This document shows positions 25,423 to 34,313 of a stretch of DNA of 64,000 bases, piece after piece (the first letter of the stretch is position 1; the number at the start of each line of letters is the position of its first letter). The translations under genes and the position numbers were made by a program. This DNA is from Neorhizobium galegae. GTDB taxonomy: Bacteria; Pseudomonadota; Alphaproteobacteria; Rhizobiales; Rhizobiaceae. The stretch covers positions 1,054,001-1,118,000 of the forward strand of contig NZ_CP090096.1 in NCBI RefSeq assembly GCF_021391675.1. The letters are read 5' to 3'. The notes beneath the pieces are model-generated. The model did not search any database and was not told the DNA's origin. It saw only the letters and a list, made by a program, of their open reading frames with translations.

Positions 25423-25766
25423 ATACCGGCAACCTGTCTATGCCCTCGAAGCGAGTGCGGACGGCCTCCTTAACATCAGAGATTGACGACCGTCGCGCGT
25501 CTCTCGGCGCCCAATCTGTATAGCCGCCTAGGGCCGACCACCATCATGTCAGGATCGCGCCTCCACTCCCAGTCGTAGGGCATCCCCTAGCGGAGCCCCG
25601 AAAGCAGACCTGTGGATCCGCGCGGCAGCATGTTGCACCTCCGACAGGAGGCATTGTGGCTGCTGCAAAACTCCCTATTCTGCGACCTGGCAAAAGTTGG
25701 GAAAACAAGTCTCGCTTTAATCGGGAATTTTGCGACAGGGAACTGTTCATTGGAGTTTATCTGCTG
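25423..25766. other. Divergent intergenic region
   Basis: This stretch of about 340 nt lies between the divergently oriented helicase-PLD gene and the methyltransferase gene. It must hold promoters for both, but no clear promoter pair, repeat or RNA gene was seen. Confidence 0.4.
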
Positions 25767-26633
25767 ATGACACCGGACGAATTGAAGATCGTGCGTCGAG
25801 CTTATGCGAAGCAGATCACGGCGGCCGTTCAAGTTGTCGATGAGCGCGTTGAAACAGCCTTTGCCGAAGTGCCGCGAGAAGATTTCCTTGGTCCCGGCCC
25901 GTGGCCGGTCTTCCGAAGGCGAAAAGCCTATGTTCCAACCCCGACCGCCGATCCGGTCTACGTCTATACAGATGACATCATCGGGATCGTTCCCGAACGC
26001 CACATCAACAACGGGCAGCCGTCACTTCATGCATTCCTGCTTTCGCAGGCTGCGTCGCGAACCGGCGAGCATATCGTGCATGTTGGCGCTGGTGCCGGGT
26101 ACTATTCTGCGATCATGGCGAACCTCGTTGCCGCATCCGGCAAGGTGACGGCGATCGAGTTCGAGCCGGAGCTTGCTGCGCGAGCGAAAGCAAATCTCAC
26201 CGCGTATCGGAACGTTTCCGTGGTTCAAGGGGATGGCAGTTCCGTGGCTTTCAATTCAGCCGATGTGATCTATGTGAACGCTGGAGCGACCCGCCCGGCG
26301 GATATCTGGCTGGACCGGCTCAATGACGGCGGAAGGCTGATCCTACCGCTTTCAACCGATCTTGGATTTACCAGCAGCAACTGGAGCAACATGCACCTTC
26401 GAGGAGCCGTGTTCCTCGTAACGCGCAGGGGTGAAGAATTACATGCGAAATGGATTTCCCCGGTGGCAATCTTCCCCTGTGCAGGAATGCGCGACGCGGA
26501 ATCGGAAAAAGCGCTTGCCGCGGCATTCGAGAGCGGGGAGCATAAGAGGGTGACGCGGCTGTATCGTAGTGATGAGCTGCCAACCGAGCAATGTTGGGTT
26601 CGAGGTCCCGGCTGGTGCCTTGCCTATGCTTAG
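25767..26633 (+). CDS. PCMT-like SAM-dependent methyltransferase
   Basis: 288 residues from ATG 25767; the open frame reaches 25656 but the first part has no family similarity. The Rossmann motif I is HVGAGAGYYSAIMANLV, preceded by QPSLHAFLL, the arrangement of protein-L-isoaspartate O-methyltransferases (normally ISQPxxVAxM then GxGSGY). VTAIEFEPELAARAKANL is motif post-I. True PCMTs are shorter (about 210), so this is a divergent member with a C-terminal extension. Repair of isoaspartyl protein or methylation of another substrate cannot be told apart. Confidence 0.7.
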   Translation: MTPDELKIVRRAYAKQITAAVQVVDERVETAFAEVPREDFLGPGPWPVFRRRKAYVPTPTADPVYVYTDDIIGIVPERHINNGQPSLHAFLLSQAASRTGEHIVHVGAGAGYYSAIMANLVAASGKVTAIEFEPELAARAKANLTAYRNVSVVQGDGSSVAFNSADVIYVNAGATRPADIWLDRLNDGGRLILPLSTDLGFTSSNWSNMHLRGAVFLVTRRGEELHAKWISPVAIFPCAGMRDAESEKALAAAFESGEHKRVTRLYRSDELPTEQCWVRGPGWCLAYA

Positions 26634-26769
26634 GCGGCAAGACCGCAATTGTATCGTCGCAGAAACACTAACATTTGCTGAGCTGTTCTAATTCAGACTG
26701 CAGCCAAAAGCTGATCCTGCTCTTTATGATGAGTCCTCGCCTTTTCTTCCAATTTGAGTTCGAGCACCC

Positions 26770-28623
26770 ATGTCGATTTCAGATGCGATCTACCGCCCCT
26801 TCGAAAGCCTGATCCGGCCGCTCGACATCCCCTACCGGCCGCTGCCGTCGAACGGGCCAGTAGCCGTTCTTCTTCATTTCGTCTTGATGTTTCGCGGCAT
26901 CCTGATCACGCTCGCCCTTTGCACCATGGCGATTGAGGCCATGAACCTGACTATCGTCTGGGGCCTGTCTGTTATCGTCGATGGCGTCACGCAGCAGGGT
27001 GCTGTCGCCTTCCTGCACAACGACCGGATGCTGCTGATCTTACTAGGCTTGATGCTTTTCCCCGGCATCCCGATTGCCTCTTTCCTCGTCAATACGCTGA
27101 ACTCTCACACGCTCGGCATCGGCATGCCGGCCGCCATTCAATGGCAGGGCCACAGGGCGGTGGAACGGCAGGACCTCGCCTTCTTCCACGATCTCTATGC
27201 CGGCCAAGTCGCCTCACGCTTGCAGCAGGTGGCGTCAGCGGTGCAGCAGCAGGTCATTTCGGCCTTCCAGTCCATCCCGCGCTTTATCATGCAGATGGTC
27301 GGCTCCGTCATCCTTCTGAGCGCGCTGTCCTGGCAGCTTGCCCTTCCGGCCGTCATTTGGATCACGCTCAATGTGCTGCTCGCCGTCAGGCTGGCACCCG
27401 TCTTCACCGAGCGCGCGCGCCGCTCCGCCAAGCGTCGCAGCCTGATTTCCGGCGCCATCACCGATCTCTACGCCAACATGCAGATGGTCAAGCAGTTCGC
27501 CGCGGAAGACAGCGAGGCCGGCGCCATCAGAGGCATAATCGGCAACGCGATCAAAGCTCAGCAGAGCGAACAACGCATCTACCGTACCGCTGAGGTCATC
27601 GTCGTAGTCCTCAACATGATGCACTGGCTGGCAATCCTGTCGATCGGCTTTACCGGGCTCGTCGACGGCTTCGTCACGATCGGCGAGTTCACGGCCGCCG
27701 TATATGTTCTCAGCCGCCTCTCCGGTCACACATTTACATTCCTGCAGATGGGCCAGCAGATCTTCCAGGCGATCGGCACGATCAAGGACGCCATGCCCGT
27801 CATGACGACGCCGCCGACGATCACCGACGGGCCGGATGCGGCCGAACTTGTTGTGCATCGGGGCGAGATCCGGTTCGAGAATGTCCGCTTCGCCTACAAG
27901 TCGGGCAAACCGGTGATCGACGCCCTGTCGCTGACGGTGCAGCCCGGCGAGAAGGTAGGCCTCGTTGGCCTTTCCGGGGCTGGCAAGACGACGCTCGCAA
28001 ACCTGCTCCTGCGCTTCTACGATATCAAGGATGGCGCGATCCGGATCGACGGGCAGGATATCCGGGCGGTGACGCAAGCAAGCCTTCGCCGCGCGATCGG
28101 CGTCATAGCCCAGGATGTCGCGCTGCTGCACCGTTCCGTCGGTGACAATATCCGCTACGGCCGGCCGGAGGCGACGCAGGAAGAGATCGAAAGGGTGACG
28201 AAGATGGCGAGCGCCGATGGCTTCATCGCCGATCTTGCCGACAGCGAGGGCCGCAAGGGCTATGACGCCTTCGTCGGCGATCGCGGCATCAAATTGTCGG
28301 GCGGTCAGCGCCAGCGGGTGGCCATCGCCCGCGTGCTCCTGAAGGATGCGCCGATCCTGGTGCTCGACGAGGCAACCTCGTCGCTGGACAGCGAATCCGA
28401 GGCCGCCATCCAGGAAAGGCTAAACCTCGTGATGGAGGGAAAAACGGTGATCGCCATCGCCCACCGTCTTTCAACCATTACCAGGATGGACCGCATCGTA
28501 GTGCTGGATCACGGCCGCATCGTCGAGGAGGGCAGGCCGGAAGAACTGGTCGAGCAGGACGGGCTGTTTGCCCGCCTGTGGAGACGCCAGACCGGCGGCT
28601 TTATTGCTGACGACATTGGCTAA
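26770..28623 (+). CDS. ABC exporter, fused membrane and ATPase domains
   Basis: 617 residues. An N-terminal six-helix exporter domain (about 40-340) is followed by the nucleotide-binding domain with Walker A GLSGAGKTT, Q-loop IGVIAQDVALLHRSV, signature KLSGGQRQRVAIARVL, Walker B ILVLDEATSSLD and H-loop IAHRLST. It works as a homodimer or half of a heterodimer in the inner membrane and exports lipids, peptides or drugs. No partner gene is adjacent and the substrate is unknown. Confidence 0.92.
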   Translation: MSISDAIYRPFESLIRPLDIPYRPLPSNGPVAVLLHFVLMFRGILITLALCTMAIEAMNLTIVWGLSVIVDGVTQQGAVAFLHNDRMLLILLGLMLFPGIPIASFLVNTLNSHTLGIGMPAAIQWQGHRAVERQDLAFFHDLYAGQVASRLQQVASAVQQQVISAFQSIPRFIMQMVGSVILLSALSWQLALPAVIWITLNVLLAVRLAPVFTERARRSAKRRSLISGAITDLYANMQMVKQFAAEDSEAGAIRGIIGNAIKAQQSEQRIYRTAEVIVVVLNMMHWLAILSIGFTGLVDGFVTIGEFTAAVYVLSRLSGHTFTFLQMGQQIFQAIGTIKDAMPVMTTPPTITDGPDAAELVVHRGEIRFENVRFAYKSGKPVIDALSLTVQPGEKVGLVGLSGAGKTTLANLLLRFYDIKDGAIRIDGQDIRAVTQASLRRAIGVIAQDVALLHRSVGDNIRYGRPEATQEEIERVTKMASADGFIADLADSEGRKGYDAFVGDRGIKLSGGQRQRVAIARVLLKDAPILVLDEATSSLDSESEAAIQERLNLVMEGKTVIAIAHRLSTITRMDRIVVLDHGRIVEEGRPEELVEQDGLFARLWRRQTGGFIADDIG

Positions 28624-28967
28624 CCTAGCCTTTGTCTCAATCCTAACATTCGCGACAAAATCGCTAAGGCGGAACCTTCAAGGGAATCTGTATCGCAAAA
28701 CTCGGTCGCAAAATCTGATTTTTGCGACCAGTTTGGCGACATATCTGATATCCGCTTCGAGGCAACCCCAGACCCTCGCACCGTCGCCTCGATGTCTGCT
28801 TTTCGCGGTGACCGTCTTAGCAGCCGACAGCCCCCTTCCGGCCCATCCCGGATGGGCTAACCTGCCGCCATGGAGCCCTTGCTCCCTGTTAGGATAACGA
28901 CCGAGCTTCGCCGCGACGACAACATCAATACACTGGGCAGCGTCCCACCTCAAATTGTACGGACAGC
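28624..28967. other. Intergenic region with two hairpins
   Basis: No gene was seen in this 344-nt gap between convergent genes. A 10-bp perfect inverted repeat, GGTCGCAAAA and TTTTGCGACC around a 6-nt loop, lies at 28704-28729. A 7-bp hairpin GCCCATC/GATGGGC lies at 28841-28857. Either could end transcription from one side, though neither has a clean U tract. Confidence 0.45.
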
Positions 28968-30560
28968 TCAAATGCCGAGAGCCATGCCGTCCTTGCGGGG
29001 GTCGGAACCGCCCTTCAGCACGCCTGTTTCCCAGTCGATCCAGATCGCCTGGGCGCCGCCCATCGCCGATTCCGGCGCCTTCACCTCGAAACCGCGCTTG
29101 GTGAACTCCGGGCCGATCGTGTTGCGCAGCCGGGCCTCCATCTCGACCTGGTTGGTCCCAGGCAGCGGGAAGAGCCGCGGCAGGTCGATGGCGCTCTGCA
29201 GGTCCATGCCGTAGTCGAAGACTTTTGAGAGGAACTGGGCGTGGCCCATGGCCTGGTATTGGCCGCCCATGACACCGAAGGGCATGACGGCACGGCCGTC
29301 CTTCGTCACCATGCCGGGGATGATCGTGTGCATCGGCCGCTTGCCCGGCGCGATCACGTTCGGGTGGTCCGGATCGAGCGAGAAGCTGAAGCCCCGATTG
29401 TGGAACATCACTCCGCTCTTCGGATCCATGTGGCCGCTGCCGTAGACGAAGAAGATCGAGTTGATGAAGCTGATGGCATTGCGGTCGCCATCAACGACCG
29501 AGAGATAGATCGTATCCTTGTGCGGCACTTCGTCGAAGGGCGGCAGGTTCTCGATCGCTTTTTCGGGATCGATCATGGCGGCCAACTGCTTGGCAAGTTC
29601 GTCCGAGAGCAGGTAATCGACCGGCACGTCGACCTTGGCCGGATCGGCGAGGAAGCGGTTGCGCGCCGCGTAAGCCAGTCGCGTCGCCTCGACCTCGACA
29701 TGCAGGCGCTCAGGGGCAAGCGGATCGCCTTTGCCCGGAAAATGCGACAGGATGTTGAGGATCATCAGCGCGATGATGCCCTGGCCGTTGGGCGGGCATT
29801 CGTGGATTTCGTGGCCACGGTACGTCGTCTTGATCGGCGTCACGTATTCGCCTTTGGCATTGGCGAAATCTTCGAGCGCGTGCAGCGCGCCGATGCCGTT
29901 CAGGTAGCTCACCATGCCTTCCGCGATCGGGCCTCGATAAAAAGCGTCCCTGCCTTCCCGTCCGATGGCTTCGAGCGTATCGGCAAGCTGCTTCTGATAC
30001 TGGATCGAACCCGTCGGCGGCGCCTTGCCGTCGACGAGGAAGATACGGCTCGCCGCCGGATCGTCCTTCAGGATCTCCGCCTGGGCGGCAAGATCGTGCG
30101 CCGTGCGCGGGGGCAGAACATAGCCGTCGCGCGCCAGCTTGACGGCCGGAGCGAGAATATCGGCCATCTTCATGCGGCCGTGATCGGCAACCAGCCGCGT
30201 CCAGGCATCCACCGCACCCGGCACGGTGATCGTGTGCGGCGAGGTGCGGGTGAGGCTGGTGACGCCGAGCGAGCGGAGATGTTCGACGGTTGCGGCAGCC
30301 GGTGCCCGGCCTGACCCATTATAGGCCAGCACCTCGTCCGTGCCGCCGAGCGAGAGGAGTGCGAAACAATCGCCGCCGATGCCGGTCGAGCCGGCTTCAA
30401 CAACGCATTGTACGGCACAGGCTGCAACCGCTGCATCCACGGCATTTCCGCCACTACGCAGGATGTCGACGGCGGCGAGCGTCGCCAGCGGCTGGGAGGT
30501 GGCGGCCATCGCAGTGCGGCCGACAGCGAGCGAACGGCCGGGTAATTCGAAATCTCTCAT
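28968..30560 (-). CDS. Gamma-glutamyltransferase family Ntn-hydrolase
   Basis: 530 residues from the methionine at 30560 (MRDFELPGRS); the frame extends upstream to 30641 without conserved sequence. Family blocks: SGGNAVDAAVAA, PGAVDAW, and the autoprocessing site HKDTIYLSVVDGDRNA, where the Thr becomes the N-terminal nucleophile of the small subunit. The C-terminal FGVMGGQYQAMGH is also typical. No signal peptide is obvious, unlike periplasmic glutathione hydrolases. It may therefore be one of the cytoplasmic acylase-like relatives acting on other gamma-glutamyl or acyl amides. Confidence 0.88.
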   Translation of the reverse strand: MRDFELPGRSLAVGRTAMAATSQPLATLAAVDILRSGGNAVDAAVAACAVQCVVEAGSTGIGGDCFALLSLGGTDEVLAYNGSGRAPAAATVEHLRSLGVTSLTRTSPHTITVPGAVDAWTRLVADHGRMKMADILAPAVKLARDGYVLPPRTAHDLAAQAEILKDDPAASRIFLVDGKAPPTGSIQYQKQLADTLEAIGREGRDAFYRGPIAEGMVSYLNGIGALHALEDFANAKGEYVTPIKTTYRGHEIHECPPNGQGIIALMILNILSHFPGKGDPLAPERLHVEVEATRLAYAARNRFLADPAKVDVPVDYLLSDELAKQLAAMIDPEKAIENLPPFDEVPHKDTIYLSVVDGDRNAISFINSIFFVYGSGHMDPKSGVMFHNRGFSFSLDPDHPNVIAPGKRPMHTIIPGMVTKDGRAVMPFGVMGGQYQAMGHAQFLSKVFDYGMDLQSAIDLPRLFPLPGTNQVEMEARLRNTIGPEFTKRGFEVKAPESAMGGAQAIWIDWETGVLKGGSDPRKDGMALGI

Positions 30561-30780
30561 GTCACTCTCATCACTGAAAAAATCGAGCTCAAGGCCCTGT
30601 GGCGGCACAGCATTTTCCTCAACAGACCATGCCAGGCGCACGGCATCAAGTCACCGGCTCTTTAATTTGAAATGCCTAATGTAAGGCAGGAAATCATTAA
30701 CCTTTGCGGACCGTAAACCGGTTCAAAGGGATATTGCGGGCTTGCCGCGCATTGAGGGGGGCTGGCATGGAAAGGATGTC

Positions 30781-30873
30781 ATGAACAGTATTCCAGCCCT
30801 CCTGCTGGCCGCCGCCTGCCTGATCATCATAGGCTTTTATGCGGTCGCCTTCGTGACCGCCCTGATAGGGTGA
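30781..30873 (+). CDS. Possible 30-residue single-span membrane peptide
   Basis: The ATG at 30781 has an AAAGGA ribosome site 4 to 9 nt upstream and opens a 30-codon frame: MNSIPALLLAAACLIIIG then FYAVAFVTALIG and TGA. It is almost entirely one transmembrane helix with a short polar N-terminus. Nothing similar was recognised. The good ribosome site and clean hydrophobicity support a real small membrane protein; function unknown. Confidence 0.4.
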   Translation: MNSIPALLLAAACLIIIGFYAVAFVTALIG

Positions 30874-30891
30874 TCACGCATCAAACTTGAC

Positions 30892-30932
30892 GCCCGCCTC
30901 CAACGTGCCATTCCGAATGGCGGGAGGCGGGC
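30892..30932. repeat. Long GC-rich inverted repeat (compound hairpin)
   Basis: GCCCGCCTCC (30892-30901) pairs perfectly with GGAGGCGGGC (30923-30932), and inside it GCCATT pairs with AATGGC (30907-30921). There is no U tract on either side. It lies between the small membrane ORF and the 3' end of the lysR gene, where a bidirectional transcription end is expected. Confidence 0.55.
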
Positions 30933-31008
30933 CTGAAACACCGGGTCAATACGTTGATAGCCTCCCGGAAATCTTAGCCACCGTCATCGATACCGGCCCT
31001 GTTCGGGC

Positions 31009-31971
31009 TCAAGCTGCAATCTTCGAAATTCCCATCTTGCAGCCGGAGGCTTCGAGCGCCGCGCCGGCGACTTCCACGAAGAGGGCGCGGAACCATAAGG
31101 CACGGCTGTCGGCATGGTCGACGCGCCGGTAGAGCATGCTCACCGGCTCGGCCGGCAGGTCGATCGGCGGCAAGTCGATCGCCAGATTATGGAGCTGGGC
31201 CATGCAGCGGGCGATCGATTCCGGAATAGTGGCGATGGCCGGCATGGCCCGAAGTGCCGTCGGCAGTGCCGAGAACCGCGGTACCGTCGCCACGACATTG
31301 CGGGTTTTACCGTAGCCGGCGAGTGCAACGTCGATGCTGGTCGAGGAATTGCCCTCGAAGGAAACGGCGACATGCGGCGCATCGGCATAGGCGTCAAGGC
31401 CGAGCGGCGCCTTGAGCTTGATCTGCGCGGGGTCGTAAATGCAGACGGACGACTGGGTGAAGAGCGGCGCGCGGACGTGCCAGGAGGGCGGCTCGTCATG
31501 CACGGCGACGCTGAAATCAAAGGCGCCGGCATCCAGCATGCGGGAGACGTCACGCCGTTCCGAGGCGACACCGATCAGCCGCGATCCGGGCGAGAGCTGT
31601 CGCAGACGGGCGGCGAGCGGGCCGAAGAAAGCCGATTCGAGATTGTCGCACATACCGATGCGGAACTCGCCTTCCCAGCTTTTCGGGTCGAATGCAGCCG
31701 GCGGCCGGATCGCCCGCTCGATGTTTGAAAGTGCGTCCTCGATCACAGGCGCAATTGCCAGCGCCCGGGGCGTCGGCTGCAAGCCACGTCCGACACGTAC
31801 GAACAGGTCGTCGTCCAGTGCCTCGCGCAACCGCTTCAAGGCCGCCGACAGGCCCGGTTGTCCGAGTAGCAGCCGCTCGGCGGCGCGACTGACGTTGCGT
31901 TCCTGCATCAGCACCGCAAAGGCCAGAAGCAGGTTGAGGTCAATCTTTCGAAGGGTCGCATCATTCATCAT
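31009..31971 (-). CDS. LysR-family transcriptional regulator
   Basis: About 320 residues from the methionine pair at 31971/31968. LRKIDLNLLLAFAVLMQERN and VSRAAERLLLGQPGLSAALK make up the winged HTH, followed by the usual LREALDDDLFVRVGRGLQPT and an effector domain. It resembles the NodD/SyrM/LinR-like subgroup that starts LRKIDLNLL. It is divergent from the MFS transporter at 32080, which it probably controls; the gap between them is about 100 nt. Confidence 0.88.
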   Translation of the reverse strand: MMNDATLRKIDLNLLLAFAVLMQERNVSRAAERLLLGQPGLSAALKRLREALDDDLFVRVGRGLQPTPRALAIAPVIEDALSNIERAIRPPAAFDPKSWEGEFRIGMCDNLESAFFGPLAARLRQLSPGSRLIGVASERRDVSRMLDAGAFDFSVAVHDEPPSWHVRAPLFTQSSVCIYDPAQIKLKAPLGLDAYADAPHVAVSFEGNSSTSIDVALAGYGKTRNVVATVPRFSALPTALRAMPAIATIPESIARCMAQLHNLAIDLPPIDLPAEPVSMLYRRVDHADSRALWFRALFVEVAGAALEASGCKMGISKIAA

Positions 31972-32079
31972 CACCAGTAATACCTGACATGGCAATTATC
32001 AATTTGCAATAGGCTCGGAAGATGGACAATTTCTCGTTCCTCTGCCGGCCCGGTTCGACCTCCCCGCTCCGGGGGCAGT

Positions 32080-33498
32080 ATGAACAAGGATTACAATCCC
32101 ATGAGCAATCCTCAATTCCGAGGAGCTGCGGGGCTCGCATTGCTGCTGCTCTGCACCGCCAACTTTCTCGACGCGATGGATGTCTCCACCATCGGCGTCG
32201 CACTTCCCGCCATCCAGGCCGAACTCGGCATGCAGACCACTTCCCTGCAATGGGCGGTCAGCGCCTATGTGCTCGGGTACGGCGGCTTCCTGCTTCTCGG
32301 GGGCCGGGTAGCCGACATTTTCGGTCATCGCCGCGTCTTCCTCTGGTCGCTGGCGATCTTTGCGGCGGCCAGCATCGCCGGCGGTTTTGTCGACAGCGGC
32401 CCGACGCTGATCGCCGCCCGGCTTATCAAGGGTATCGCCGCAGCCTTCACGGCACCCGCAGCGCTGGCGCTTCTGCTGGCAGTCTTCGGCGAAGGGCCGC
32501 AGCGCGCCAAGGCGCTTGGCCTCTTCGCCTCCACCGGAGCCGCCGGTTTCGTGCTCGGCATGGTGCTCGGTGGCGCTGCAACGCTGATCAGCTGGCGGGC
32601 TACGCTGGTAATGGGTGCGCCGGTCGCGATCCTGACCCTGCTTCTCGCGCCGATAGCCTTGCCGCTCGACGCGCGCCGCACCGGGCCGCGTCCCGGCTTC
32701 GACTGGGCCGGCGCAATTACCATTACCCCCGGCCTGCTGCTCTTCGTGTTCGGCATCACCAACGCCGCTTCCGCCGGCTGGGCCGACATCTTCACCTGGG
32801 GCTCGCTCGTGGCCGCAATCGTGCTGATCATTGCCTTCCTCACCATCGAAGCCCGCCACAAGGATCCGATGGTGCCGCTGGCGATGTTCCGCCGCGCCAG
32901 GCTCACCCATGCCAATATCGTCGGCTTTCTCTACCAGGGCGCCTATATCGGCTTCCAGTTCACCGCGACGCTCTATTACCAGGACGTCTATGGCTGGTCG
33001 GCCTTTGCCACGGGCTTCTGCTTTGCCGGCGCCGGCGCCTTCGTGATGTTCCTGGCGCCTCGTTTCGCGACGCTTGCGCAGAACCGCGGGACGACCGGCT
33101 TCATGACGGCGGGCGTCGGGCTGCAGGCGATCAGCTACATCTTCTGGGTCCTGTCGGTCGGCCATATCGACCCAATCCTGCTCGTCATACTGTCACAGAT
33201 CCCGCTCGGCCTCGGTTATGCCATGACCTTCCCGTCCATCCAGGTCGCAGCGCTGGCCGATATCGAGGAGGACAAGTCGGGGCTTGCCTCCGGCATGTTC
33301 TTCGCCGCCTTCCAGATCGGCGGCGGCGTCGTGCTGGCGGCAACATCTGCCGTGTTCAGCGGCGCTCCCAGTGTCGGCTGGGAACCCTATTCCGCCGCTG
33401 TCGCATTTGTCGCGACGCTCGCCGTGCTGATCACCCTGATCGCGGCGCTCGGCCCGAAACCTTCTCCAGCCGTCGATCGATACCAGGCGGCCGAATAG
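32080..33498 (+). CDS. MFS drug/solute exporter (DHA2, EmrB/QacA type)
   Basis: 472 residues with about 14 predicted membrane segments. LDAMDVSTIGVALPAIQAEL is the DHA2 motif D-like block in helix 1, and LGGRVADIFGHRRVF is MFS motif A. SASA-type permeases of this subgroup export drugs by proton antiport. A second start at 32101 is possible. The divergent LysR gene upstream and a strong terminator downstream make it a single-gene unit. Confidence 0.9.
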   Translation: MNKDYNPMSNPQFRGAAGLALLLLCTANFLDAMDVSTIGVALPAIQAELGMQTTSLQWAVSAYVLGYGGFLLLGGRVADIFGHRRVFLWSLAIFAAASIAGGFVDSGPTLIAARLIKGIAAAFTAPAALALLLAVFGEGPQRAKALGLFASTGAAGFVLGMVLGGAATLISWRATLVMGAPVAILTLLLAPIALPLDARRTGPRPGFDWAGAITITPGLLLFVFGITNAASAGWADIFTWGSLVAAIVLIIAFLTIEARHKDPMVPLAMFRRARLTHANIVGFLYQGAYIGFQFTATLYYQDVYGWSAFATGFCFAGAGAFVMFLAPRFATLAQNRGTTGFMTAGVGLQAISYIFWVLSVGHIDPILLVILSQIPLGLGYAMTFPSIQVAALADIEEDKSGLASGMFFAAFQIGGGVVLAATSAVFSGAPSVGWEPYSAAVAFVATLAVLITLIAALGPKPSPAVDRYQAAE

Positions 33499-33529
33499 AT
33501 CTGCCCATCGACCTTAGTCCTCCTCTCCG

Positions 33530-33561
33530 CCCGCGCCGCTGTCTGGCGCGGGTTTTCTTTT
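33530..33561 (+). terminator. Intrinsic terminator after the MFS gene
   Basis: CCCGCGCC pairs with GGCGCGGG (8 bp, 7-nt loop), followed by TTTTCTTTT. It lies 32 nt after the MFS stop codon. Confidence 0.85.
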
Positions 33562-33732
33562 GGATACCTCGAACCAGTCGCAGATCTTCCCGCGATAGGC
33601 CTATGCCCATCGCTTCGCTTGCAGTCCGCCCGGCTTTGTCGGACAATCGATCAAAGCAAGGTAATTTGATATCAAACTATCTTGCCGCCCTCCCCCATTC
33701 CTACTAGTTTCCATATTGGGAGGAATGCAAAA

Positions 33733-34233
33733 ATGGCGGTGGAACCATCGACGCGGCCGGACGCACATACGGTATCCGCGGAAACCGAGATGCTTGTCCC
33801 GGCCATGTTCCAGAATCTGATCGGCTATCATCTGCGGGTAGCCCAGGAGACGTCCTTCCAGGCCTTTGCCAGGGCGGCCGGCAAGGCGGATCTGAAGCCC
33901 GGGTGGTATGCGCTTCTGACAGTGCTTGCCGAACGGGAGAGCATGACGCCGTCAGAGCTCAGCCGCATCTGCGGTCGCGACCGCTCGACGCTCACCTCCA
34001 GCCTCAAGGCATTGTCCCATCGCGGACTGATCGAACGGCGGCCGAACCCCGACGACCAGCGCAGCTATAGCGTCAGGCTCACCGAAAATGGCCGCAGGAT
34101 GCAAAAGCAGTTGCACGCGATCGCCGTCGTCTACGACCGCCGTCTTGACGAGATCGCCGGCAAGGACAAGGCGGTTCTGATCGCCGTACTCGGCCGGATC
34201 GCTGCGACCTTCGGCATACCCCAGGATTGTTGA
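33733..34233 (+). CDS. MarR-family transcriptional regulator
   Basis: 166 residues from ATG 33733, which has a GGGAGGAA ribosome site. The winged helix reads MTPSELSRICGRDRSTLTSS and LKALSHRGLIERRPNPDDQR, with the DxRS/DDQR wing typical of MarR. It converges on the coxM-like gene. Its targets could be the MFS pump or itself; nothing in the sequence decides this. Confidence 0.88.
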   Translation: MAVEPSTRPDAHTVSAETEMLVPAMFQNLIGYHLRVAQETSFQAFARAAGKADLKPGWYALLTVLAERESMTPSELSRICGRDRSTLTSSLKALSHRGLIERRPNPDDQRSYSVRLTENGRRMQKQLHAIAVVYDRRLDEIAGKDKAVLIAVLGRIAATFGIPQDC

Positions 34234-34313
34234 AGATACCGTCTCGGTTGCGCGACCTGCCGCGATGGCCGGCGCGTCGCTCCGCCGGCCTTTCTCCATC
34301 AGCGCATCTGTCC

